NCBI GenBank assembly: GCA_011009095.1
Contig: VTPC01000634.1
Span: forward strand, 248,001 to 312,000
Direction: 5' to 3'
DNA from: Ignelater luminosus
Taxonomy: Eukaryota > Arthropoda > Insecta > Coleoptera > Elateridae
DNA: 64,000 bases
Under the pieces are notes generated by a model. It searched no databases, was not told the DNA's origin, and worked only from the letters and a program-made list of their open reading frames with translations. Shown here in pieces: positions 13,774 to 27,621 of this stretch; position 1 is the first letter of the stretch; each line of letters starts with the position of its first letter. The position numbers and the translations under genes are program-made.

Positions 13774-16700
13774 GTCGGATTTATGGAAATTTTCGCAACA
13801 ACTACATCAAATAATAAGAGAACCCACAAACTTCTGATATGTGTGTGGGTCACGTACGTAGTTACGTAAGTCATAGTTGCCTTATAGTACAGTCTCAGCT
13901 TGCTGTAAAAGAACTTTCTGTATTGAATAGTTAAGGAATAGATTTTAGTCAAAAATGTCCACGTGTAACCTACGTTAACAAGTATTTAGCTTTGCCTTCC
14001 AAACGATAGAACAGTCAAACATAATAATACCTTCTGTCTGCAGTCTCTGTATTACTAGATATGACAGAATGGAGCTGGCTGACAGGATAGTGTAGCCGGT
14101 ATACAGCACTAATCTCTAGTGTTGGACTACAGATCTCTCACGTAGATGCTGAACAGCACCCCCCCCCCCATTCAGTCCAAAGGTAAATTTTGTTCCACAA
14201 CTCGCAGGATCTGGAGCAAGACTGAATGTCTCCTCTAAAGCTAAACTGTTCATTCTGAATGACGATCCCTTCGGATGCAGATGAAGCAAAATGGTGATTG
14301 TTCACTAGGAAGCAATAGTAGCCTACAGGCTATATGATCAGTCAGCAGGCTTCAATCATTTTCCTACATTACCACTGCCAGCAAATGTTGGTTGGAAAAA
14401 GATCGCAAACAAAGCTGTTTTTCGCTTTTCGGAATTTATCAAGTGTAGTAGCGAGCAAACAAGATTAAAAAACTACACTCCTGTCGAAAACAAATTGAGG
14501 AGTAAACACTGAGATCTAAAAATGACAAGTTTACGATATTCATTTTTGCAGCAATATTTAGAACTGAAGATGTTCGTTGTTATTTTTCAATTAATTATTT
14601 AAATACAACTCCAAGCATTTATATTATTGTTCCACAACTATGGCCTTGGCGAAAGCTCCAAAATTATTATTGCAGATTTATTATTTTTCTTGTCAAAACA
14701 AGATAATGATAATCCTTTTCAAAACTTTAATACCTCACAAGATTCTGAGGTTGAGGAATTGAATTCGCAATGCAAATATTAGTTAGCTGTTTGCAATCCT
14801 CTCTAGAGCAGAATCTAGACAGCTTTTGTCTTTAATTGCCACCAATTTTCCCCAATCTTTTGGGAAGGAAATTAGCTATCTACTGCAATCACTCAATTAG
14901 TAAACAAAATGGTTCGACTATTGCCAAAATGACTTACAATTAGATAAAAATTAATAACAGTTTGTTAATTTGAGCAAAGCTTATAATAATGTGCTGTTAT
15001 CTGTAAGTTAAAGCAAGTTATGGAAAATCCACTGACCATTAATCAATCACCTAGAATGCGACAGCTCCACAAATAAAGTAAATATTGGAAGATACTCAGG
15101 GTTATGTATCCTGCTTAGTGGGAACTCCCACCTTACTACATGGGAAACAAGTTATGCGAAAAAGTTTTAATAACAAACGTTCTCATCACCCGATGATTTA
15201 CACATTTTTATCATTCAACACTCTTTTATTTGAACTGTTTCCAAGCGGTCACTCGACAGTCAGTTTTTTAAATTACATTATAAATGAATCTAGACTCGAG
15301 CTAATTTATTTAGATCTCATTTCGCCAAGCAATCAATATTTATTTGCAAAAAACCAGCCAGAAGATCCATTTTAATTGTGTTGTGTTTTAATAAAAAGCG
15401 TAAATAATTGGCTTTAAATAGAAGAATCTGATAGCAAAAGTTGTTCTAAAGAGTAATAGCGGTTGTGTTACGATTACCTATATAAAAACAAAAATTTAAA
15501 TCTCCATTAATATAGCGATTGCGCAAAAAATTCTTTAAATTTTGTCATTAAAATACATAGCAAAGAGAATAGGCATTTTAAAATAAAAAAGTGCCCATGA
15601 AATCCGCATATTTTAAAGTCCAATAATAAAATACCCCATTACCATAAACAAGGTAACCAATGAAACTAATAATACCAAAATAGCTTCTATTTATTTGCTT
15701 TTTGTACTGCTTATCACACCTTTGCAATTTACCCACACGACAATAAATCATCAAGCACGAAATTTTAATTTTTCATTTATTTCTAAAACAGTATCAACAA
15801 TCACATTATATTGGTTCAATACCATAACATATATTACAAAGCATAATAAATTTTGTTTTTTCTTAATCTATTTAATTCAACTTTTAAATTTTTTTTCGTA
15901 AAAACAACTATTACACACAACTTTAATAAAAAAAAATTAATAATAACACCTTTTGGGCACGCACTACAATAAAAATAACTTAAAGTGAAAGGTTTCTAGG
16001 TCTACATCTTAAAATTTGTTTTACAAACGAGATTTTATAATGAAAATAATAAATGTTTGTTGTATATTATAATAATGATGTCAAATTTAAGATACTTTCC
16101 ATATTTAACTGCCTAAATTTATCATTTAACAAACCTGAAAGTAAACTTCCACAAAACAATCCGTTTTAATTCAACAAACTACATTAACTGTCTCCGAAAC
16201 GCGCCCATTTCTAATTTATAAATGAAATTTTAAAATATGTTTAATCCTCCTTTTAGTTTCTCTGCATAATATTATTAAATTGTTGATTACGTAGTGACGT
16301 GAGGAGAATTTCCATTATCTACCAACTGTTTAAATTTTAATGAGACCTTTATTGCATATACGATGATGATCTTTCATTGTCAGTAGCGGAAGTGCATTTC
16401 CCAAAGAGAATTTTTATTTGTATTATTATTCCGAGTGATATAACAATCGTAGGTACAATTTATCAATAAATATAACTTCGAACTGACAATTATAAAAGCA
16501 AAGAAAATATTTGTTCTATTTTTGTACGGCAATAAAACCTGGCAGAAAGGAGTGGGTGCTATTGTACTAACGCGTTTCAAAACGTTCGTTATAAAACTCA
16601 CAAGACTACACCACAAGCAAAATATCATACCGTGTTGTTTCGTAATAATAACTTGTCGCAAAAGCGCATTGTTAATTTCTAGAAATAATAATGCCAACTT

Positions 16701-17717
16701 AAATAGATAATGATTAATAATTCGAATTTCGATTGAAAAATATCTCACCGAGATTATACATTAATGTAGTGACAGCTTACATTAAAAGAAACAATTTTTG
16801 CTCGCAGCTAAAAATAGCACAGCACATAAAGTTGAGACTTTTGACCTCAAATCGTTCAATAATATTGTGCTGTTTTACGTGTAATAAGAACTTGGAAATT
16901 TTCAATTTAAAATTAATTTTAAAAATAGCATTGTTTCACTTTTTATTGCTATATTGATACCTAATTGATTTTCCTGGTTAACATAATCAAGTTCGTCAGA
17001 AATAAATAACCAACCTTTAAGTCATTTTTATAATGGAAGCATAAAATTAAATCTAAAAATAAAAATAAATTATAGTTGAAACCGAGAGTTGACATTCAAA
17101 ATCAGATTTGTCTGGCAAATTTTCAAATAATATTTATAAATTATAAAATGAGATTATGTTCTCTATGGTGTAATGTATTATTAATCTTTCTCAAGTTTTA
17201 ACAGGAAATTGTTAGAATAACAAGAAAGATAATTATATGATTAGATATACTTAGCATACATACAGCTAAATGTTTTGAATAACAGGATATCTTGCATACA
17301 ACAATTAATAAAAATTAAAACATGCAAAATTTCCTCTAAAACCTGAGAGATATTCCTTTTTCACGAGAATTTTAATTACGCAAACTACAAGGAATCCTTC
17401 TATCTTAGAAATTTCTCATAATTAATAATTATAAGAAATACTTCTATATAATAGAAAAGTATTAATAAAATAATTAAAATAAATTTTGCAAAATCAATTA
17501 ATATTAATATGACGATTTAATATGTATTAAAGATCAGAGTTTAGCTCACTTATACGAGCTCGGTCTATTATTTAAATTAAATAAAAATTAAACTTTGACT
17601 TTTGTGACAAATATTATCATTGACATTCACGTACATTGCTTATCTAAAGATTCTAGCATCTGGGATTCCTAATTTTAACTTTTAGCTCGAAGGTAGTCTT
17701 TATTCTTGTAGCAAATC
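13774..17717. other. Non-coding DNA with a poly-C run
   Basis: No gene recognised. An 11-nt C run sits at about 14159-14169. The frame at 15085-15375 has 96 residues and no recognisable domain or initiation context. Confidence 0.45.
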
Positions 17718-17731
17718 TGGCGCCCAACGTG
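17718..17731 (+). other. Possible LTR-retroelement primer-binding site
   Basis: TGGCGCCCAACGTG matches the first 14 nt of the common tRNA-Lys-type retroelement primer-binding site. It is preceded four bases earlier by a CA that could end a 5' LTR. An AATAAA lies upstream near 17,580, as expected within an LTR. No second LTR or confident gag/pol was found on this strand, so it may be a relic or chance. Confidence 0.3.
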
Positions 17732-18781
17732 TTCTCCAACGGCTACTGCCAGAAAAAAAATCACCGACGAGAATATTGAAACTCTATACACAATAAAATA
17801 TGATAAATTCCACCTAAGTTGAAGTTAGTAAGACTTTAAAGGTTAGCATGCCGAGCCCTTTCGACTACAACTGTGAAGAATCTTCAGATGTTGAGTAGTT
17901 ATAATTTAGATAATGAAGAAAAAACTAGTCTAATTTGTGTTTTAATGAATTCAAGATAATTCTTATCCTTCTGTCTGCAAAATTTCAGACGGTTCCGGCA
18001 AAATTAAATCTACAGAAGCAGATAATTTTTCTTCAGTTTCTACCTTTGATTCTTTGCGGTTTCAAGTTAGTGGTGACTTTGTGTCGTTCAACATTGTAAT
18101 ATTAGTTCAATAGATATGAAACACAAACATGCCAAGAGCAAAGCCTTCGCCTTTTGAATGAGACTTAACATATAGCTCAGGTCCTCAGAATTTCTATCTA
18201 CTGAACAAATTTTGGCTTTCGAAATGTTCATGAACTATTTTCAAATGGAACGAATTCGATGTTTCTACTATATGATGCAAATCTCTGCAGTTAGCAACCA
18301 CTTCTACCGCTTAAAAAAGAGGTAGTCTATGAATGGTCAAGTGGTGCAACGCAGTAGCTATCGCGAGATTCATTACGACTTTGTTCTTTAGTAGCTGGTG
18401 ATTCTAGAAGAAGCCAACATTGCTCACGAAAGAAAGTCTAGTCCCACATCAGGGCTTTTTTATCCCTTTTTAATATTATTCGAATGCAACAACAAATTGT
18501 TTCGACAAACGTTTCCTCATCACAGATATTACATCTACTATCTTTTCAGGTTCAATACAACTGCAGACCCTCCTCGTTTCAAAGATGATTTTCGCCTGTA
18601 TGAACTCTATGGACTTGTTGGTTCCTTGTGTTTTCAGGACTTGTAAAAGCAAATCTTTTGTAAACCAAAGAGCTCCGTAGAAACTATTTTTCAAATATAT
18701 ATCAGAAACATAACGAATTTAGAATTTATTAAAATAAGACTTTTTTGGGGTTAGATTTGCCCACTTTCAGTTCGTTAAACT

Positions 18782-20130
18782 ACTTTCACAAGTAGTAGAC
18801 GAGTTAGAGACAGAATCTGATTATTCTAAATACTTTTTCAAGTCTCATTTATATAAAGCCCAAAAAGATATTACATTTGATATTCCGAGGAGAATTAAGG
18901 TTAATGTTAACAGATTGAACAAGTTATACTGCCATGTTCAAAAACATCTAAACTTCAACTACTTAACAGCGTCAGTTCTGGAGCTTCGCAATTACAAATC
19001 ATGCACTGTTTCCTTTATGCAATATCTAATCGTTCTCAGGGATGCATTTAGACTTAGGTCTGCGAGGCCTGGGCCTAGGGCGGCAAGATTTGAGGAGCGC
19101 CAAAATTTGAGGCGCCACAAAATTTAAAAAAAGATAAAAATTCGAAATTCATGGAGTTTCCCGGTGACTATGAAAAATTTTTAGAGATGTTTCAAAAATA
19201 TTATTTTTTCCACCGGAGAATTATACCTTACAGAATCAATTGGATTTGATCTTTCGTGTTCCAACGTACTTAGATTTGTCACACGAACCAAAAAAAGAAA
19301 TTTTAACTTGGCAACGCTACTGCAGGCAAATACAAAATTATTCGAATACAGGAACCAAAGTATCGCAAGAAATCAAAAGATTTATCAATTTTATTCCCGT
19401 AATAATGAACCATAAAATTTTCAAAACTTGAAAGAATTGCTGGCAACTAATTTCATTGGATTTATCAGTACACCCAAGGCTTGCATGTTTGTCATATCTA
19501 TTTTTTGGTAATAATTTAATTTTTAACAGCATCTTCAAAAGGAAAAATATAACAGTTCTGTGCTTTATCAATGATAAGTTGTTGTTTCAACAGATTCCTT
19601 TGTTGAATTCGTAATGGCTTCATTTGGATTCGATTCTTTGGTTTCTGTTTATTTAGTGTTAAAGATGTTAACTTCTGACCACTTGTACAAGAAAACTAAC
19701 CCGAGGAGAAATTTTCTTTTTGCATATTTGCAATAAGCACTCATAGAAATGTTTACCTGAAGCTTTATTGGTATTTACGGGACACCCTGTATATTTTATA
19801 CACACCTTTAAAAATCAAAAAAGGCGCCATATCAAAATAGGCCTAGGGCGCAATCAAACCTAAATCCGCTTCTGATCGTTCTACCATACCTAATTGGCCT
19901 TCGGCCTGCTCAATCTTTCCTATATAGTATACATTCTCAAATCGTCTATGTAAATCATTTTTCTGCAAAAAAGAAGCTTCGCAAGGATCCGGTCCAGTTT
20001 CTTCAACTAATCTTTGGTGTCTATTTACACATTTTATGAGTTTGTACTTCTCACTTATAATCTTGCCAGATAGTTTTTGCATCTCATTAGTTGTTTGCTC
20101 CGAGTCAGTTACTTCACTGCTGGTGTATAT
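18782..20130. other. Degraded ORF fragments flanking the nested hAT element
   Basis: Left of the nested hAT, the plus strand around 18790-19030 reads a charged segment resembling the C-terminal helical region of hAT-type (ZMYM-like) transposases, but with low certainty. Right of it, a minus-strand frame (20130-19883) of about 80 charged residues with WD-free, coiled-coil-like composition vaguely resembles the N-terminus of Pao/BEL gag. Neither is intact and the two lie on opposite strands. I would treat both as old transposon DNA that the hAT element inserted into. Confidence 0.25.
19037..19874. mobile_element. hAT-superfamily element, 838 bp, with 8-bp TSD
   Basis: The left end begins CAGGGATGCATTTAGACTTA. 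The right end, read on the minus strand, begins CAGAAGCGGATTTAGGTTTG. Both continue into CCTAGGGCG/GGCGCC-type blocks. They are flanked by perfect 8-bp target duplications ATCGTTCT at 19029-19036 and 19875-19882. An 8-bp TSD and CAG-type ends are diagnostic of hAT. Internal frames are short and broken by stops, so the element is non-autonomous or decayed. Confidence 0.88.
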
Positions 20131-23100
20131 TACATACAGATATGCCTAACTTAAAACTGTTCTGGCTTTGGTGCTTTTTCAAATTAATCTGGATATACTG
20201 TGAAGTAGGCAAGACAGTTCGAGTATAGCTACTGCAAAAACCAAACTCACTCAGAATTTTGTAGTTGGTAAAATGTTCTAATAGTATATGGTTTAATGAA
20301 CATAAGTATTACAGAAATTAATTGCTAGTTGATATGAGTAGTAAAGTCCACTTTCATGTTCCTCTGCACGAGGTTCTCTTCCTTTCCGCTGATGGTGTGT
20401 AAACGAAATTCATTAAAGTTGAGTCCTCTGACTAAAACAAATATCATTCTTGACAAACGATAGCATAAAGGAACATTTCTTTGGACTTTTTAAACTTAAG
20501 TAAATTAAGCCATCATAAGCTGATCTAATTTAAAATAAATAATTATATTAGGACTAGGTGTTAATCTACAAGAAATACTAACTAAAAATGTTATCAATAT
20601 AAATAGTTAGGAACATTGATACAGTTCAAAGTTCCACTTTCTTGTTACCTAATAATAAACGCGAATATGTCAGTGCAATTATTCATTACGTAATATACTA
20701 ATGAACAAAAAGTTTATTTGAATTTATGAATAGAGGGAAGTCAAAAGATAAGACGTAGACCCATAAATAGATATAATATAAAACAGTATAAAAAATTCAA
20801 AGAATGGTTCATTGAAGTTCAATAGAACGTTTAGAATTCGGGTCTTCTTAACATAGAACACCGAATACAATCATCCGCCCAAACAATAGTTATTAATGCA
20901 CATTGTCACATTATCTTTTTTTATATTATTAATTAGGTAGGTTTTCAAGGGATTATTTTAACATCTAAAAAGCAAGTAATAAAATGAAGTTAGTGGGTCT
21001 AAAAGTGAATTTTGAAATTCATTTCTTAATTGTACTCTTTGTAACAACAGACATTTTTTTAAACAAAAGAAAAACGAATAGTGGCACTAATTTAATTAAC
21101 ATAGAAAATAATGTATTTTCACATTATTAGAAATTTGGTAAATCTAACAAAGACAATTTTTTCAAATTAAATAACAAAATGAAAATTTTGTTGATTATTA
21201 TTAAAGCGTTTTGTGGAAGTATTGTCACATTAAACGGACAAATGAATAAAATGACTAGGCATCTTTTTGCTTCATTTTCTGTAACTCATTCACCCACACA
21301 AAACAAATTTTTGTCAACTTACTAAAATAAATAAAATTTTTGGATAAGAAAGTTTAACAAAAGTATTAAGTGTAAAGAAAAAAATAAACAAGCCATTTAC
21401 TTTACGTAAATCTAAATCACCTTGAGAATGATTTAAAGACCTCCTTCATATTAGGATTCAGTTTAAATATCTGCAACATTAATTTGTTTTTCGTGTTTTT
21501 CTCTGTATCTATCTTTTCTTAAATTAATATGCTCTTAATAATGAAAATCAGGTATTAAGATTTTCAAATACCTAACTAAAATATATTATTAAGATATTCA
21601 CAAACAAGTAGTTCTATAAATAAAATTAAACACCGGAATTGGCAGTTATTTTATAATAAATGGGTTATTAAATTTTTTTCGTTTACGTCATCAACGTATA
21701 AAAATTAATGATTCATTATTTTAGAAAAAGAGAATACATTTCTACTACATATTCTTGCAAATATAACACTTTTTATTACTGTTACTATTATTATTCTAAA
21801 ATAATAGTACGTGTATACACAATTTTATTTATTACTGCCAACATGGGAGATTGTTTAAATATAATAGGATGGCCGATAATAATTATTTTAATTATAGACG
21901 AACAGGAAATAACACATTTTTCAACTTTTTTATTGTTGGATATTTCAATTAATTTAAATATTATTTAAAACTCCTACTATTATGTTGTTAAGAAATACTA
22001 ATGGAAGAAAACAACAAGAAATACATTTAGGAGATGCTCTGAATATGATTAAGAAATGATTATCTCATTTATTTCTAGAAAAAACAACGAGTAAACGCCT
22101 GCAAATTTTGCAAAAAAAACACACAAACTATAATTTATAATGTATTTACATTTTTTTATTAATATGAATTCTATTCTTAAACAAAAATCCAAAATCCAAG
22201 TTTTTGTCTTATTTTATAAATATTTACATGACTGAAGATAGCTCTGAATTTCCATCATCGCATCATCGTGTTTAATATATGTTGTAGCATGTTATCACAA
22301 GTCAGAAATCTGCCGTAACCGAATTTCTCTGTTCCTAAATCTATATCGTCTGATGCAAAGTACCAAGTCACAAAAATGTTTTTTAAAGACTACTATAAGT
22401 TCTACCACTTGTTTCGTTTCTTTGAAGAAACTTGACAATGTTATGGATGCGTTTGTGTAAATTCATTCGTGAATGCCTCCTTCCATCACTTCGTTTTTCC
22501 AATCTTGTTGAGTAAATTATTTTTTGTAACTATAAAAAGAATTACCTTTGTTTCCGTTATTGTATAATTAACTATGTATTATCTTCAGGTTTCGAAAGAA
22601 CTCGATTAGTAAACAAATTAAATTTTCAATTGAAATATTTTGAGGTCATGATGATCTGTTTACAATGAATTTACTTTTTAATAAATGTATCAGCCACCTG
22701 ATTGTTAATTCTAAACCATGAACTGCAATTGTTTTACAGCATTCAATGAGTTGAAATAATGTCTTTGTTCTAACAAGATTTCAAATATACAACGAATATT
22801 TAATAAGAAATTAATTGAAAAATTAATGCAATCGTTTTCATGTATTTATCAGAATGCTGCTACTTTAACTACACTTTTTACCAAAAAAACTTGCCAGGAA
22901 TAACAATTAACGGAAATCAGTCTACAACATAGGTGGGTCAACTTGGCAGAACTAAGTTATACAACGCCAAAACACTTACGAATATTTTACAGCTCGAAAC
23001 TCAAATCAAGTTTCTCCGTTACACCTCTTCCCTGGGTGATTTAAGAGTTTAAACACTTGTCCAACTTTCCACAGCATTTACTACGTTTCTATTACAGTCC

Positions 23101-26100
23101 TTCCAAGCTTTCCAAGATTAACATAAATTCAAAATCCTATTTGTCATTGGATCGCAAATTCTTCTCCAATTTTTTTTCAGAATGAACATTGATATACTAT
23201 AACCTCACTTTTAGAATTAACCACGCTTGAATGTTTTAGATTTTTTGTGGCATCGCAATAGTCACTACCATATTCAAGAAGAATCTCTTGGGTTATTTAA
23301 TCAAAACGGCAAACTGATCGAAAAGCATAATCTAGCCACCATAACTAATCATACATTTGACAGATAGGCTTGTCGAAGAGGATCTAATTGGACACGTGCC
23401 TTTATTTGGCGTCAATATTAATATAAGGTAGTTTAATTCAGAACATTCTTGACATACTTAGTTGTGTTTCATGTTTTAGTTGTTGATGGTCCGCTGCGCC
23501 ATGCTTCTCTAGATTTTCTACAATTTTTCTTCAAAGTCAACTTTAGATCTTAAATCGTCCAATTTCTGCGCTCACACACTGCATAGAGGACAAGTGTAAA
23601 AGAGGATAGCTCTCTAACGACGGTTAATGAAGGGCGAAGCTCGACTTTGAGCCACCGCAGGTGGCCGTTGCATTAGGGTGCACCCGATCCATGTTCGTAG
23701 TTAGTTTACTTTAAAAAAGTTATTGAAGCACGAAGTCAGACTTTGAACCCCGTTATGGCCCTCACAGATTTAACTCTGCCGCTAGCCCTGGAGTAAGGAA
23801 AGCACAAAGGTCCTACCTCACATGTAACCACAAATGTGACGAATGATTAATCAAGTATCCTTCTGTAGTATCGAAGACCTGATAAGAATAAAAAAAAAGC
23901 GAGAAGAACGCGATAGCGCGATGATAAACGGTTTGCGGTGGCTTATCAAGCCAAGCAGAAATGTAAGTGTATTATTTCTATATTTTCTCTTTTTATGATT
24001 ACTGGATATCAGCACTATCTAAGAGACATTGAAGATATCACATGACATTTAATTAATTCTAACTTAAATAGAAAATAATAATTTCCCTGGAGTAGGTAGA
24101 AACATTTATTAAAAAGCAACAACGTGTTACGGTTTTCATTCCTTCATCCCTCTTATGAGTCATTTCTTAATAAATCTGTATAAAAACATGTCAATATTAA
24201 TAAATGGAATAGAAAATGGTTGAAACAAAAAATTGGACTAAAATCTGAATAGTAAATTTCATAAGCAGGGGTTGGAATTCTCTCACTTTAATCTAATCGC
24301 ATTAAACCGATTAACATTTGGGCCACCCCTGCAAAATAAGCGACAACAAACTGCCACAATCAGTCCTGATTGCAGACTACAAACAAATCGTCGTTGAAAT
24401 CATATTTCCAATAAAAAGAGGCATTAAAACAACAGCCACGAAATGATGATTAGTTTATTATAGAGGAATATAAAGAGAATTTTTAAATGTAAAAAGGGTA
24501 CAAACTACGTAGCATAAACATTTTAAATTGGAAAATACATGCTTCGCTAATATTAACAATACAAGCAATTACCCCAATACTACCGCCTTGATACGCCTCT
24601 GGTTTGCATGGTTCCATTCATCCTTACGGAGTATGAGAAATCAGAAATTGGGAAAATTGGAGCGCAAATTGAAATTGATATTGATTAAATTATTAACATA
24701 GGTTTGTTTTGTACCAACAGAGATACGTATAGTATAAACCTGTTTCTGATAAGATTTAATTTGCACGTTTCGTAATCATTGGGAATTACTCTATACTTAC
24801 TTTTTCCAACTTTTTTTCTTGAAATTCCCACATTTTTTAATACATAATAGCTCGAAATTATTGATATGTTTTCAGGAGCGGCAATAGAAATCTCTAACGA
24901 AGTTATAAGTAATTCTAGTGATTTACTAATTTATAATTTATTTATTAAAATTATTTTCGAACGTGCATCATCTCAATTCGTTACGTCTATAAAATGCGAT
25001 TGCATTTAAAATAAAAAGGGAAATACCGCTTATATTTAATACATCCAGCCGTATCATAATCGATTCGTTTCTTATTATAATTGCAATGATATGTCATCAC
25101 AAATTATAAATAAAAAAGTTTCGTTTTTTACTTTCAAAACACCCTTTATTAAAATTTATTACTGTCATCTTCAAACTTTCATGTTTATCCACATAAGAAA
25201 AACAGTTACACAACAAAAATGATCAAAACTTTTTATTCCGACCCTGTCTGCCAGTTTATATTCAATATTCAATTTTAGGGGTTGCAAAAGTTTTCTTTTA
25301 AAAGTAAAATCTTTAAAAGCCAGACATCTTAAAATTTACAAAAAATATACAAAAGAAAGAAAAAGGGAAAAAACAGGAAAATTGATTTTGTTAAGGAATT
25401 TTCTACATTATCCATTTTATATTCAATTTATTTAAACGTCTCGAATAAACAGTACATATACATAAAACTTCCTAATTTTAAAAATAAAAAAAGAAAATGA
25501 TTCATAACAATTCAGCGAGAACAATAGAAACAAATGTTTTATTATGTGCATATTTGAATTCCTTTAATAATTACGTACGATTCGAGAGAGTAGGAAATAA
25601 GTTTTGATGGTATTTTGGAAGCGATAGATGTGTTTTGAGATAAAGGCAAATTAAATTTAACTGCTTTATTGCATTTTTGTCAAGGGAAATTTGTTTTTAT
25701 TTGCAGTGGGAAGTAAAAGTGCTTACCGTAGCATATAAATACGGTGTAATATTAAAATAGAGCATAATTATTGTGCAACACGGAAGAGACAAGCCAATAC
25801 GAATTCTTGATCAGGATTTTCTTAAGCAAGAAAAAAAGAAGGAGGAATAAAGCTATCGTTCTGCTATTTACGTGTTTGTAAGTAAACAACGTTAAAATGT
25901 GATTAAAACAGAAGGGAATACGTATCGATCCAAATGCGATAAAAAAGAATTAGTAAAAAAATAAATGTTTCGCAAAATTGATGCTGCAATTTTTCAAAAG
26001 CTGCATCGCTTTTATATTAAAGCAATAAATTGGCTTTTTAACTACAACAATAAGTTTCATACGTACAGAAATAATAACGTCAAATATAAAGTAGAAAGAG

Positions 26101-26546
26101 AAACATAAACTAGAGTGGGATAATCTTTGTAAACCGGCTCAAGTGTACTGCTCGAATAGAGTGAGTTTAGTTCGCAATTAGAAATAAGCGGCCATCAAAT
26201 TTTCAATTTCACACGGAAACGTTCGGAGTTTCGAAAAACAAACCGAGGAGCTTCCTAAAACTGGTGGTTCGAATCACGAGTTCCAAGGCTTCATTTACAT
26301 TAAAAATAGTTAAAAGAAAAACTTATTTATAATTAAATGAGGCTCGTAATTGCAAATCCTTATAAAATTGAACCTATACATTTATTTATTAGTTTTCGTA
26401 ATACACGTTCGACTTTTCGTGCGTGTCTATTTTAATTTAATTCATTTTTTAAACAAAACACAGAAATTAAAAATGAAAAATATTAAAATATAATTTAATT
26501 GAATACGCGTATAAAACGATTATAATAAATTATCTCTTTCACTTAC
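20131..26546. other. Non-coding DNA, likely intron 2 side of the ARID5-like gene
   Basis: No exon recognised. Around 23,560-23,960 the DNA is more GC-rich, with a GCCACC-GCA-GGTGGC hairpin at about 23651-23666. No gene or known element could be assigned there. Confidence 0.45.
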
Positions 26547-26801
26547 CTCACCATGGTCCATCCGGCCTTCCGGAGTATTTTCTGGCAAGAAATAAAGACG
26601 TAAACTCGACAACACTTGTTCACTATTTTTATCAGCCCATAATAACTGTAATTCACCAATACACACCAAGTCCGAATCACTCCACAATTTTACAAAGAAA
26701 AATTCACTTAACTTCACTATTCGTTTTAATCCATTTTTTATATATTTGAACGCTTTATAAAACGTATACGGCCCATGCTGACCACATGGACTTCCGACCA
26801 A
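26547..26801 (-). CDS. ARID5-like protein, coding exon 2 (N-terminal BAH-like region)
   Basis: This 255-bp exon encodes 85 residues that clearly match the conserved N-terminus of ARID5B-type proteins, which bind AT-rich DNA through an ARID domain and recruit histone demethylases of the PHF2 type. Recognisable segments are LVGSPCGQHGPYTFYKAF, EFFFVKLWSDSDLVCIGELQ and LRLYFLPENTPEGR. The exon begins after a pyrimidine-rich TTTTTACAG acceptor (26810-26802) and ends at a consensus donor GAG|GTAAGT (intron bases 26546-26541). Both junctions are phase 0, so it joins the upstream 7-codon exon without a shift. The downstream exons, including the ARID domain, were not found between 1 and 26,540, implying a very long intron or exons outside the window. 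No damage is visible, so it looks functional. Confidence 0.92.
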
Positions 26802-27600
26802 CTGTAAAAACAAAACAAATCAATTAGAAACAAAAAAGAAACTAAAGAGAAAAAGGAAAAAATTACAACAGAAACTTTGAAATTGGCAACGTTCGCATAT
26901 TTACGTTTAAATTTGTCCATTTCATTGTAATTTGGTTTTGTTGGACCGTGCTATTTATAAAATATCCAACATGCATTCTTCTTTAATGCGTGCTATTTTT
27001 ATATGTCCAATAAAATACAACATTAGCAATCATCTTATTTTCCTGTACGAAAAGAATGCGCATAAGGTTGTTTATATCTGGCAGGATTTCTTTTATCATC
27101 AACAAAAAGTAAATGTTGGTTTCTTTCACTTTATACCTTGGTGAGATATGCGCATAATTTATTATAATATTGTGTTTATTTACTTAACATAATTGAAACT
27201 TTGATAAAATTCGAATATTAATTATAAAGAGCAAATATGTAAACAAATATATAAATTAGCTATTTACCTTACACAATTAATAATCCGGATTAACAAACAA
27301 CTTAATTAAATTAATCGGTATGTATGACTGAAATTTCAAATAGACTTAATTAAAAATGTAATTTTCTCAAAATTTATAATTGATTATGAAAAAAATGCAG
27401 ATGATAAATAAAGTTAATCTGACCTTGCGCTTTTGATAATGAGCATTACACGTTGTAAATGCGGAATAAAAATTTTAACATTAAAATTAATATTTAATAA
27501 CATTTTTAATTTTTAATAATTAATTTTTAATGTTTTTTAATAATTTAAAATAATAACGTATCTACATGTAAGATAAGAAATATTTACTATAATTTTTTAC

Positions 27601-27621
27601 CTGAACTGCACTGTTATCCAT
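27601..27621 (-). CDS. ARID5-like protein, coding exon 1 (start codon, 7 codons)
   Basis: The minus strand reads ATG GAT AAC AGT GCA GTT CAG followed by a GTAAAA donor, giving MDNSAVQ. It is joined in phase 0 to LVGSPCGQHG in the exon at 26801-26547. Vertebrate ARID5B starts with a similarly short peptide directly before the VGSPCG motif, which supports this as the true start. The intron is 799 bp (27600-26802). The exon is too short to be found by ORF length and was located by splice logic and family homology. The start context (AAAATGG) is favourable. Confidence 0.85.

Noticed and set aside
14156-14170. Poly-C run as a possible assembly or regulatory feature
   Set aside because: A short homopolymer only; nothing around it suggests function.
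18500-18540. GATGAGGAAACG on the minus strand, resembling a hammerhead core
   Set aside because: The CTGANGA box is interrupted and there is no stem II or pairing stem I.
21708-21968. 86-residue plus-strand frame with hydrophobic stretches
   Set aside because: Composition (Ile, Tyr, Asn rich) is what random AT-rich DNA gives; no homology recognised.
26255-26280. tRNA-like B-box (GGTTCGAATC)
   Set aside because: No matching A-box or cloverleaf can be formed upstream, so it is neither a tRNA gene nor a clear tRNA-derived SINE.
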